Positions 1-6,027 of a stretch of 23,106 nt of DNA are shown here, one piece after another. The position numbers and the translations under genes are program-made. The notes below the pieces were generated by a model. That model made no database searches. It had not been told where the DNA came from and saw only the letters and a program-made list of their open reading frames with translations. The stretch is from Minisyncoccota bacterium. GTDB lineage: Bacteria; Patescibacteriota; Minisyncoccia; UBA6257; HR35. The stretch's first letter is position 1; each line of letters starts with the position of its first letter. The DNA is taken from contig CALHAT010000007.1 of assembly GCA_937934285.1 (NCBI GenBank), forward strand, positions 1-23,106, read 5' to 3'.

Positions 1-2
1 TA

Positions 3-11
3 ATTATAACA
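3..11 (-). promoter_or_regulatory. Extended -10 promoter for a minus-strand gene left of the window
   Basis: Read on the minus strand this is TGTTATAAT, the same extended -10 seen before valS and rnpB. If transcription starts about 7 nt downstream, the transcript begins just outside the left edge. The gene it would serve is not visible, so this rests on the motif alone. Confidence 0.4.
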
Positions 12-30
12 AAAATTTAGAAAAAATGAA

Positions 31-56
31 AATTTTAAAAACTTGTTTTTAAAATT
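31..56. terminator. Perfect AT-rich hairpin, possible terminator of minus-strand transcription
   Basis: A 12-nt arm (31-42, AATTTTAAAAAC) and its exact reverse complement (45-56) are separated by two bases. On the minus strand the hairpin is followed by a T-rich run, which suits an intrinsic terminator for transcripts leaving the prepilin gene. On the plus strand no T-run follows. The stem has almost no GC, so termination strength is uncertain. Confidence 0.4.
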
Positions 57-84
57 CTCTCAAATGGTTCGCAAAATCTCTTTG

Positions 85-363
85 TCTACCAAAATTGACG
101 ATCGTCAAAATTGGTAGAGTAAATTTTTAGCTCGCAGTTTCAGGAAACAATTTAAAAATGTCCCTTATAAAACGCGATCGCAGTTTATAAGAGACTTCTA
201 TTTTTGCTTCTTTAATCTTGCTTCTTGAATCTTAATTCTTTTATAAAGGACGATCGTCCTCTATAAAGGAAAATTGAAGTTCTAGCTGTTAAGGGCTGAA
301 AACTAAGAAACTATTTGCGTTAATCCATAGTGGTAAATTATAAAACGCGATCGCGTATTATAA
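85..363. repeat. Cluster of four palindromes centred on CGATCG
   Basis: Four imperfect palindromes lie at 85-118, 164-191, 240-267 and 338-363. Their cores alternate: GACGATCGTC (97-106), GCGATCGC (174-181), GACGATCGTC (249-258), CGCGATCGCG (346-355). The last three share outer arms of the TTATAA type; the first has ACCAA/TTGGT arms. Centre-to-centre distances are 76, 76 and 97 bp. I saw no CGATCG elsewhere in the window. No tandem-unit homology beyond the palindromes is obvious, so this is neither a CRISPR nor a simple tandem repeat. Function unknown. Confidence 0.75.
209..231 (-). repeat. Dispersed GATTCAAGAAGCAAGATT repeat, intergenic copy
   Basis: Read on the minus strand this 23-nt stretch differs at one base from identical 23-nt stretches inside valS (4112-4134) and leuS (7975-7997). 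It is the only non-coding copy in the window and lies between the second and third CGATCG palindromes. Confidence 0.7.
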
Positions 364-372
364 GTACACCAA

Positions 373-404
373 CGGCTAAGGGCTAAGGGCCAGGGGCTAG
401 CGGG
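373..404. repeat. Dispersed GGCTAAG-type repeat, copy 1
   Basis: Short degenerate units of the GGCTAAG / GGCTAGC type are repeated here. A related run lies at 21884-21907 between rpmG and tRNA-Trp, and a weaker trace (TTAAGGGCTGA) near 289. This copy runs into the last codons and stop of the prepilin gene. Confidence 0.6.
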
Positions 405-1677
405 TGGCTTCATAAAGAGTTTTGATTTCGTCAGCTGATAATGCTCGGTTATAGATGCGGACTTCATCTATTGTCCCTTTAAAAATCTCATTACTCCAAT
501 TACCAATTCTTAAATAACTTGCGAGGTTATTTATTATTCCCCATACCTTAGTTCCACTACTCGGATATACACTTCCATTTACATAAATTTCCTGAATTTG
601 CTTATCAGAATCATAAACTCCGCAAACAAAATACCATTTTCCTTCGGTTAAAGGAGAGTTCCCATAAATATAAGAATTGCCGGCTGATGTCAGCAAAAAC
701 CACTGCGGAGTTGTGCCGGGATTATTACTATTTCCCAGTCCCCATTCAAAAAGATAATCATTATAGTTTTTTCTAATCATTGTTTGGCTTGGATAAGGCA
801 CAACCCACGCACATATACTTATAGCTCTATTCATTGCTAAACTACCCGAATGAAGCACTTCCACCCAATCATCAACCCCATCAAAACTTAAAGCTTTTCC
901 TACTTTACCATCAACCCATTGAGGTCCATTATATAAAGTTCCATTATTTCCATTTCCAGACAAATCATTAGCAATAGTTCCACTTCCTTCATCAAAGGTC
1001 CACCAGCCAACTAATCCTTGTTTTAATGACTCAGATTCTGCTCTTGCTTGAACTGAAGATAGTGTTAATTTTTTATTTGTTCCTAATTCATAAACAAAAT
1101 TATGATCTCCTCCATCTTTTCCTCCAGCTTTATCTTTGCCTTTATTAGCATCTGATTCTAAAGCAGCTGTTAGTTCATAACTTCCTCCAGCAACAAAACT
1201 ATAATAATAAGGAGGTTTGTTGATTGGGTCAATTGGGAGTTTGGAGAGATTAATTAAGGAAAATTGATTGAAAGGAATAGGAATCCAGCCGGTACCATTA
1301 ATATTAGTTGGAGTTGCTGAACATTGATAAGACCAGCCTGAAGGTAGAGAAGGAAGCTGAGAAAGCCAAGAAGAGCAGTTTGCTGAAGGATCAGGTAAAG
1401 AGATATAGACTATATTAGCTGAGGCATATTGCAATTCTTTGAATTTACCTTCAGTTTCAGTAAGAATAACAGTTAAGGCTTTATCAAGATTATTAAGATC
1501 AGCGATTCTTTGAGAATCTCTGGCATTTTGAAAGATTTTGATTGGATTAAGAATAGCTATTAAAATCGATGCTAAAATTGCGATGAGTCCTAAAACTACT
1601 AAGAGTTCGATTAGGGTGAAGGAACGCGAATCGTTACGAATGAAAATTTGCGGCTTTGATGTACTTTGTTGACTCAT
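397..1677 (-). CDS. Type IV prepilin-like N-terminus fused to a LamG (concanavalin A-like) domain
   Basis: 426 residues. After a 19-residue polar leader comes the class III signal SFTLIELLVV and a hydrophobic helix (about residues 20-45), the hallmark of type IV pilins and pseudopilins. Glu is at mature position +5, but the residue before the cleavage point is Ser instead of the usual Gly. Residues about 50-210 form a pilin-like region containing a Gly/Lys/Asp-rich loop (GKDKAGGKDGGD). The rest (about 218-426) is a LamG/concanavalin A-like fold: it opens with GLVGWWTFDEGSGT and closes with DEVRIYNRALSADEI. Such fusions are common in CPR genomes and are thought to be surface-displayed or pilus-tip binding proteins; the ligand cannot be read from sequence. 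It lies 46 nt downstream of the tmRNA on the same strand. The stop codon falls inside a dispersed GGCTAAG-type repeat, so the last residues are repeat-derived. Confidence 0.85.
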   Translation of the reverse strand: MSQQSTSKPQIFIRNDSRSFTLIELLVVLGLIAILASILIAILNPIKIFQNARDSQRIADLNNLDKALTVILTETEGKFKELQYASANIVYISLPDPSANCSSWLSQLPSLPSGWSYQCSATPTNINGTGWIPIPFNQFSLINLSKLPIDPINKPPYYYSFVAGGSYELTAALESDANKGKDKAGGKDGGDHNFVYELGTNKKLTLSSVQARAESESLKQGLVGWWTFDEGSGTIANDLSGNGNNGTLYNGPQWVDGKVGKALSFDGVDDWVEVLHSGSLAMNRAISICAWVVPYPSQTMIRKNYNDYLFEWGLGNSNNPGTTPQWFLLTSAGNSYIYGNSPLTEGKWYFVCGVYDSDKQIQEIYVNGSVYPSSGTKVWGIINNLASYLRIGNWSNEIFKGTIDEVRIYNRALSADEIKTLYEATR

Positions 1678-1723
1678 TGAGTTTTGCTAACTTCTAATTT
1701 CTAATCACCAACTTCTTATTTTG

Positions 1724-2046
1724 TGGAGGTGGGGGGAATCGAACCCCCATGGAAAGAAGAAGTATTGTTGGCTCTCCTGGCGCAGCTGGTTTTTTAATTC
1801 CCTTTTAAAGATAGAAACCAGCAAAGTCTTTAAAAGGTAGGCTCAAAAGTTTCACTTTCTCTTTCTGAGCCAAAAAGAGAAAGCTAGCCAGGATAACTTT
1901 AGGCCTTAAAACCCTCCTGGCAAAGTTTTAAGACCTGCCTTTACGAAAGAGCAAAGGCTGGAACTCTGTTGGCAATTATTGGCTATAGGTAGCCAACCTG
2001 CCAGCTCCAACAACCTTTTCTTCTTTCTCAACTCCCTTTCACCCCC
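1724..2046 (-). ncRNA. ssrA: Transfer-messenger RNA (tmRNA), one-piece
   Basis: Rescues stalled ribosomes together with SmpB (19961-20413). The ends form a tRNA-like domain: the 5' GGGGGTG pairs with the 3' CACCTCC (one G-U), and the T-arm contains GGGGGTTCGATTCCCCC. CCA is not encoded. Helix P2 is clear, pairing GGTTGTTGG near the 5' end with CCAACAA near the 3' end. The best tag frame is at 1973-1941, GCC to TAA, encoding ANRVPAFALS. The stop overlaps a GCCTTT/AAAGGC hairpin, as in other tmRNAs. A long stem GGTCTTAAAAC/GTTTTAAGGCC follows, fitting a pseudoknot. A hairpin TTGGCTA/TAGCCAA precedes the resume codon. A minus-strand TATAAT lies at 2065-2070. Exact 5' and 3' ends are inferred from the acceptor pairing. 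Confidence 0.92.
1941..1973 (-). other. tmRNA proteolysis-tag reading frame (ANRVPAFALS)
   Basis: Ten codons from resume codon GCC to UAA. It starts with Ala-Asn, as in many bacterial tags, and ends in a small hydrophobic tail, Ala-Leu-Ser, close to the canonical Ala-Leu-Ala-Ala degron. It was chosen over the longer frame beginning GCC AAT AAT because its stop lies at the expected hairpin and its length is typical. Confidence 0.75.
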
Positions 2047-2064
2047 GCTTTTTAAAGTAAATAT

Positions 2065-2070
2065 ATTATA
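2065..2070 (-). promoter_or_regulatory. Probable -10 element of tmRNA
   Basis: TATAAT on the minus strand, 18 bp upstream of the mature tmRNA 5' end. Transcription would start near 2058, leaving a short leader for RNase P to remove. No good -35 is visible at the expected distance (only TCGAAC-like). Confidence 0.5.
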
Positions 2071-2105
2071 CACCAATATAGAAGCTAGTTCGAAATTTAG
2101 AAGCA

Positions 2106-2133
2106 AAATATAATTATTTAACAAATTATATTT
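2106..2133. repeat. AT-only inverted repeat between tmRNA and tRNA-Ser
   Basis: AAATATAATT (2106-2115) and its exact reverse complement (2124-2133) flank an 8-nt loop. It lies between two divergent RNA genes. No T-run follows, so a terminator is unlikely; it may simply reflect the AT-rich divergent promoter region. Confidence 0.4.
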
Positions 2134-2192
2134 AACTAAAAATCGCTATTTTCATCTTTTAAAATTTTGCTTTAAAATTAAATATTTATAAA

Positions 2193-2275
2193 GGTGGGGT
2201 GGCAGAACGGGATTGCACACGGCTCGAAACCGTGGGTCCTTAGGGACCGTGTGGGTTCGAATCCCACCCCCACCG
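2193..2275 (+). tRNA. tRNA-Ser (anticodon CGA)
   Basis: Complete class II cloverleaf. The acceptor GGTGGGG pairs with CCCCACC and the discriminator is G. The three-pair D-stem is typical of serine tRNAs. The anticodon stem-loop is CACGG-CTCGAAA-CCGTG. A long variable arm GGTCC-TTAG-GGACC precedes the T-arm GTGGG-TTCGAAT-CCCAC. It reads UCG. CCA is not encoded, so a CCA-adding enzyme is required. Confidence 0.96.
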
Positions 2276-2321
2276 CTAAAAACGAAATTTTTAAATCCTA
2301 GACCTTAAATCTTAAATTTCA

Positions 2322-2330
2322 TGTTATAAT
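2322..2330 (+). promoter_or_regulatory. Extended -10 promoter of valS
   Basis: TGTTATAAT ends 8 nt before the valS ATG at 2339. The expected transcription start falls at about 2337, so the mRNA should be leaderless or nearly so. No -35 hexamer is recognisable, as is normal for extended -10 promoters. Confidence 0.6.
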
Positions 2331-2338
2331 TATTTTAA

Positions 2339-4456
2339 ATGTTTGCTAAGAAAATTTTAAAAGAAAATACTAAATATAACCCCTTAGAATTTGAGGAAAA
2401 AATTTATAAATATTGGGAACCATATTTTAAAGCAAAAAACATTAAGGGTAAGAAAAATTTTGTTATTTTGATTGCGCCACCAAATATTACCGGCACGCTC
2501 CATATGGGCCACTCTTTACAAAATATTCTTTTAGATACTTTAGCTCGTTACCAGAGAATGAAAGGTTTTAATGTTGTTTGGCTACCAGGTATTGATCATG
2601 CCGGAATTGCTACTCAGAATATGGTTGAAAAAGAATTAAAAAAGGAAGGTTTAACAAGGTTTGATTTAGGTCGAGATAAGTTTTTAAAAAGAGTGTGGCA
2701 GTGGAAGGAAAAATACGGTCATATTATCTTGGAACAATTCAAAAAATTAGGACTAAGTTTAGATTGGTCAAGAATAAGATTTACAATGGATAAAGAATAT
2801 ATTACCTGGGTAGAAAAAGCTTTTGTTGATTATTATAAGAAAGGACTTGTTTATCGAGCCTTAAGGCCAGTTAATTTTTGTGTTCGCTGCCAGACTTCTT
2901 TATCCGATTTGGAGATTGAATATCAAGAACGAGATGGATTTTTATACTATCTAAGATACCCTCTAAAAAATGAAAAAGAATATGTTATTGTGGCGACTAC
3001 CAGACCAGAAACAATGCTTGGTGATACGGCTTTGGCAGTTAATCCTAAAGATGAAAAAAATTTTGAACTAATTGGTAAAATAGCGATTTTGCCTTTAGTT
3101 CAAAGGGAGTTGCCAATAATTTTAGATCAACGAGTCGATCCCAAGTTTGGTACCGGAATTTTAAAAGTTACCCCAGCTCATTCTTTTGTTGATTATGAAA
3201 TTTCTTTAAGACACGATCTAGTTATGATTTCAGTTATTGATGAGCAAGGCAAAATGAACCAAAACGCTGGTGAATTTCAAGGTTTAAATCACTTAGTAGC
3301 TCGCGAGAAAATTGTTGAGAAATTAAAAGAGTTAAATTTGGTTGAGAAAATTGAAAAGATTAAACATAATTTACCAACTTGTGAAAGATGTGGAACTGAA
3401 ATTCAAATCATCCCTTCCTTAGAGTGGTTTTTAAAGATGAAAGATTTAGCAAAATTAGCCTATTTAGCCGTTAAGAAAAAAGAAGTCAAAATCTATCCAG
3501 CTAAATTCAAAAGACCATACTTTGAATGGTTAAAAAATATTTATGATTGGTGCATTTCCAGAAAAATTTGGTGGGGTCAGGTAATGCCGGTTTGGTATTG
3601 TAAAAGTTGTGGTGACGAAGAGTACCAGATTTCTTTGAAAAAACCCAAAAATAATTGCCGGAAATGTCAAAAAAAATATTGGCAAAAAACCGAAGAGGTT
3701 TTTGATACCTGGTTTTCTTCAGCTTTATGGCCTTTTGCAATCCTATATGCTCAAAATGAAAAAAATTGGTACCCCGCTGATATTGTTGCTTCAGCGAGAG
3801 AGATTTTACATCTTTGGATTACCCGGATGATTTTTTCAGGTAAATTTTTTATGAAAAAAGAGCCCTTTAAAATAGTTTTCATTCACCCAACAGTTCTTAC
3901 CAAAGAGGGGAAAAGAATGTCCAAAAGTTTAGGGACCGGTATCGATCCTTTAGAACTTATCGAAAAATACGGTACTGATGCTTTAAGATTCGGACTTTTA
4001 TGGCAAATGAGCGCTCATCAAGATTTAAGATTTGACGAGAGGCCAATTGATCAAGGGAAAAAGTTTTTAAATAAAATTTGGAATGCTTACCGGTTTTATT
4101 CAATAATTCGCGATTCAAGAAGCAAGATTCAAGATTCAAGAGATAAAAAGTTGAGTTCTTATGATAAAAAAATTTTAAATTCATTAAAAAATACAAAAAA
4201 GTTTGTTGATAAAAAGATTGAAGTTTATGAATTCGGTTTAGCTCTAAAAAGAATTTATAAATTTTTTTGGCATGAACTTTGCGACCATTATTTAGAAACC
4301 TGGAAGGGTAAAAGCAAAAATTCAATTCAGGTTTTTGATTATGTTATGTTAGAGTTATTAAAACTCCTACATCCATTCGTGCCTCATTTAACACAATTAA
4401 TTTATTTAATTCTTTATAAACAGAAACCTTTGTTTGAAGAGAAATTTGATCAATGA
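2339..4456 (+). CDS. valS: Valyl-tRNA synthetase
   Basis: 705-residue class Ia synthetase that charges tRNA-Val. The HIGH motif is HMGH (55-58), followed by the ValRS-type signature PGIDHAGIATQ. The CP1 editing domain carries TTRPETMLGDTA and FGTGILKVTPAH. Zinc-binding Cys pairs occur at CVRCQ, CERCG, CKSC and CRKC. The KMSKS loop is RMSKS (526-530). The protein is clearly shorter than typical bacterial ValRS (about 870-950): the C-terminal coiled-coil arm is missing and the anticodon-binding domain is compact. At the junction of catalytic and anticodon-binding domains (residues 592-602, DSRSKIQDSRD) lies an in-frame copy of a dispersed repeat also present in leuS. First gene of a cluster; its TGA overlaps the prsW ATG by 4 nt. 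The start follows directly after an extended -10, so the transcript is predicted to be leaderless. Confidence 0.96.
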   Translation: MFAKKILKENTKYNPLEFEEKIYKYWEPYFKAKNIKGKKNFVILIAPPNITGTLHMGHSLQNILLDTLARYQRMKGFNVVWLPGIDHAGIATQNMVEKELKKEGLTRFDLGRDKFLKRVWQWKEKYGHIILEQFKKLGLSLDWSRIRFTMDKEYITWVEKAFVDYYKKGLVYRALRPVNFCVRCQTSLSDLEIEYQERDGFLYYLRYPLKNEKEYVIVATTRPETMLGDTALAVNPKDEKNFELIGKIAILPLVQRELPIILDQRVDPKFGTGILKVTPAHSFVDYEISLRHDLVMISVIDEQGKMNQNAGEFQGLNHLVAREKIVEKLKELNLVEKIEKIKHNLPTCERCGTEIQIIPSLEWFLKMKDLAKLAYLAVKKKEVKIYPAKFKRPYFEWLKNIYDWCISRKIWWGQVMPVWYCKSCGDEEYQISLKKPKNNCRKCQKKYWQKTEEVFDTWFSSALWPFAILYAQNEKNWYPADIVASAREILHLWITRMIFSGKFFMKKEPFKIVFIHPTVLTKEGKRMSKSLGTGIDPLELIEKYGTDALRFGLLWQMSAHQDLRFDERPIDQGKKFLNKIWNAYRFYSIIRDSRSKIQDSRDKKLSSYDKKILNSLKNTKKFVDKKIEVYEFGLALKRIYKFFWHELCDHYLETWKGKSKNSIQVFDYVMLELLKLLHPFVPHLTQLIYLILYKQKPLFEEKFDQ
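4112..4134 (+). repeat. Dispersed GATTCAAGAAGCAAGATT repeat inside valS
   Basis: 23 nt identical to 7975-7997 in leuS, followed by a further partial unit (GATTCAAGA, 4133-4141). Read as GAT TCA AGA AGC AAG ATT CAA it encodes DSRSKIQ, the same frame as in leuS. Confidence 0.85.
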
Positions 4457-5103
4457 TAAATATTATTTTGGGTTTTGTTTTACCAGCTTTATGGATTTTT
4501 TATTTTTTAAAGAAAGATAAACACCCCGAGCCATTTGTATGGTTATTTATTACCTTTATTTTAGGAATTACTTCTGCTTTTTTGAGTTATTTTACCGAAG
4601 ACATAGTTCACTCTTTTAATCTAAATAGAAATATTTTTTTCCTCCTTTCAGCTTTTATCGAAGAATTTTTTAAATTTTTAGTTGTTTGGGCTTTGATTTT
4701 CCCTCACAAAGTTTTTGACGAACCAGTTGATGCAATGGTGTATATGATGGTTTCTGCTTTAGGTTTCGCCTCAGTTGAAAATCTTTTTTATCTTTATAAT
4801 TTAGATGGCTCTCAGTTTTGGATTTTATTTTTTCGTTTTCTGGGAGCAAATTTTTTACACATCTTAGCTTCAGCTCTTATAGGCTATGGTTATGGATATT
4901 CGATGAAAACTAAAAGAATGTTTCCCCTTTTTATTTCTTTTGCTAGTGGAGTTATTTTACATTTTCTTTATAATTTTGTTATAATAACTACAGGAGGTTT
5001 TATTTTGGTCTTTCCTTTTCTTTGGTCGGTTTTCTTAATTGTTCTTAGCGAATTAGATTTTTTGGTCCTTTACCATGAACGAAGCCGAACAACAACAAAC
5101 TGA
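4453..5103 (+). CDS. prsW: PrsW-family intramembrane protease
   Basis: 216-residue integral membrane protein, about seven predicted membrane segments, of the PrsW glutamic-type intramembrane protease family. In Bacillus subtilis PrsW cleaves the anti-sigma factor RsiW. The family signature residues are present: EEFFK (E70, E71, K74), then DEPVDAMVYMMVSALGFA with E109-N110, then conserved His at about 136 (NFLH) and 170 (ILHFLYNF). The start overlaps the valS stop by 4 nt (ATGA), implying translational coupling. The 3' end overlaps the hsp20 start by 29 nt in another frame. No anti-sigma factor or alternative sigma factor is seen in this window, so the substrate is unknown. Pairing with a small heat-shock protein suggests an envelope or protein-damage response, but that is inference. 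Family assignment is strong, substrate unassigned. Confidence 0.88.
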   Translation: MINIILGFVLPALWIFYFLKKDKHPEPFVWLFITFILGITSAFLSYFTEDIVHSFNLNRNIFFLLSAFIEEFFKFLVVWALIFPHKVFDEPVDAMVYMMVSALGFASVENLFYLYNLDGSQFWILFFRFLGANFLHILASALIGYGYGYSMKTKRMFPLFISFASGVILHFLYNFVIITTGGFILVFPFLWSVFLIVLSELDFLVLYHERSRTTTN

Positions 5104-5437
5104 AATAGGAACCCTTAGTGTTGATGTTTATTTTAAAGATGATGAACTGATAATTGTCTCACCAATTGCCGGTGCGAGTTTGGAAAATATTGATATAATT
5201 ATTCAAAGAGACATTTTGGTTATCAAGGGTGTGAGAATGCCGCCAGAAAATATTGAAGAAAGTTCTTATGAACACAAAGAGTGTTTTTGGGGACCATTCT
5301 CAAGAACAATTGCCTTGCCGAAAAATTTAGATACAGATCAGACGAGAGCTTATTATCATAACGGGATTTTAATGATTAAAATTCCTAAAAAGACTGAAAC
5401 TGAAGCTAAAAGAATTGAGATTCAAGCAAGTGAATAA
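5075..5437 (+). CDS. Small heat-shock protein, Hsp20/alpha-crystallin family
   Basis: 120 residues, almost all alpha-crystallin domain (about 13-112). This is an ATP-independent holdase that keeps unfolded proteins soluble in the cytoplasm. Visible family features are the domain opening LSVDVYFKDDELIIVSPIAG, the central ECFWGPFSRTIALP strand pair, and the GILMIKIPK strand, a variant of the usual G-V-L-x-I motif. The N-terminal arm that drives oligomerisation is very short. The ATG was chosen because the domain begins soon after it; it overlaps the end of prsW by 29 nt. No Shine-Dalgarno is present. The UAA stop at 5435-5437 abuts the first base of tRNA-Ile (5438) with no spacer, so mRNA and tRNA probably share a transcript and RNase P cleavage would leave an mRNA ending exactly at its stop codon. 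Confidence 0.93.
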   Translation: MNEAEQQQTEIGTLSVDVYFKDDELIIVSPIAGASLENIDIIIQRDILVIKGVRMPPENIEESSYEHKECFWGPFSRTIALPKNLDTDQTRAYYHNGILMIKIPKKTETEAKRIEIQASE

Positions 5438-5510
5438 GCGTCCGTAGCTCAGTGGTTAGAGCACCGACCTTATAAGTCGGGGGTCGTTGGTTCGAATCCA
5501 ACCGGACGCA
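5438..5510 (+). tRNA. tRNA-Ile with anticodon UAU
   Basis: Standard 73-nt cloverleaf. The acceptor GCGTCCG pairs with CGGACGC, discriminator A. D-arm GCTC/GAGC; anticodon arm CCGAC-CTTATAA-GTCGG, giving anticodon TAT; T-arm GTTGG-TTCGAAT-CCAAC. It reads AUA directly. Most bacteria read AUA with a CAU tRNA converted by TilS lysidine, so this anticodon is unusual. CCA is not encoded. Confidence 0.93.
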
Positions 5511-5516
5511 ATTAAT

Positions 5517-5996
5517 TTAAAGAAAGAAACTTCGATAAAGTTTTTCAGTAATTGGAACTTTACCTTGATATTCCTCTAAAAATTTTTTTAAGAATTCTCT
5601 AACCTCTTCTTCGTTAACAAAAAATTCTTCTAAAGGAAAATGAAGACCAAAAGAAAAATGATTAGTGAAAAGAAAAATAAACTTTCTAAAGCCGTTATCA
5701 AAAATTTCAAAAGCATAAAACTTTTTCCAGGGGTAAAATTTTTTATCAAGATGGATACCTTTGTCGGTTAATTTAATATCCATAAGCCTGGGTTCATAAA
5801 AAGTTGGGTGAAAAAAGAAAATCAAAGCTATTAAGCCAATGATTAAAAGCCAAAAATCATTGGAAAAGATAGCGGTGATAATTGTTATACCAACAATTAC
5901 ACCCCAAAATAAATGCCACAAAAGATCACCATAAGGATGATGAATATGACTATAAGTTTTCCATCTGATTTCTAAAATTTCTTTGTCAGTGGTCAT
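5517..5996 (-). CDS. Two-TM membrane protein of unknown function
   Basis: 159 residues, not recognised as a characterised family. A polar N-terminus rich in His and Tyr (about 1-25) is followed by a pair of hydrophobic helices (about 27-46 and 48-64) with a tight turn. A cytoplasmic domain of about 95 residues follows, with alternating strands (DIKLTDKGIHLDKKFYPWKK, FYAFEIFD, KFIFLF) and a C-terminal acidic helix (NEEEVREFLKKFLEEY). The pattern resembles bacterial PH-like domains that follow two membrane helices, but that is only a fold guess. It diverges from leuS, the two sharing a palindromic -10 (6003-6010). The ATG lies 7 nt after the minus-strand TATAAT, so a leaderless mRNA is predicted. 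The 3' end converges on tRNA-Ile with a 6-nt gap. Confidence 0.7.
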   Translation of the reverse strand: MTTDKEILEIRWKTYSHIHHPYGDLLWHLFWGVIVGITIITAIFSNDFWLLIIGLIALIFFFHPTFYEPRLMDIKLTDKGIHLDKKFYPWKKFYAFEIFDNGFRKFIFLFTNHFSFGLHFPLEEFFVNEEEVREFLKKFLEEYQGKVPITEKLYRSFFL

Positions 5997-6002
5997 AATT
6001 CT

Positions 6003-6010
6003 ATTATAAT
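6003..6010. promoter_or_regulatory. Shared palindromic -10 of a divergent gene pair
   Basis: ATTATAAT contains TATAAT on both strands: plus 6005-6010, minus 6008-6003. Minus-strand transcription would start at about the A of the ATG at 5996 (leaderless). Plus-strand transcription would give leuS a leader of about 10 nt. The two promoters cannot be occupied by polymerase at once, which may couple expression of the two genes. Confidence 0.5.
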
Positions 6011-6027
6011 ATATTTAAAAGTTGTGG

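Noticed and set aside
85..363. CRISPR array interpretation of the four regularly spaced palindromes
   Set aside because: The repeats are palindromic with variable arms, differ in core sequence and have unequal spacing; no cas gene is present and there are no uniform direct repeats.
1906..2124. Minus-strand open frame of 72 codons across the tmRNA
   Set aside because: It reads through tmRNA helices and includes the alternative tag frame GCC AAT AAT. The region is explained by the conserved tmRNA structure, and the frame has no recognisable protein family.
2339..4456. Isoleucyl-tRNA synthetase as an alternative for the 705-residue synthetase
   Set aside because: The PGIDHAGIATQ block and the TTRPETMLGDTA editing motif order fit ValRS, and the C-terminal IleRS zinc domain is absent.
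6022..6027. TTG start at 6022 for leuS
   Set aside because: The ATG at 6028 gives the normal LeuRS N-terminus; the TTG adds only two residues with no support.
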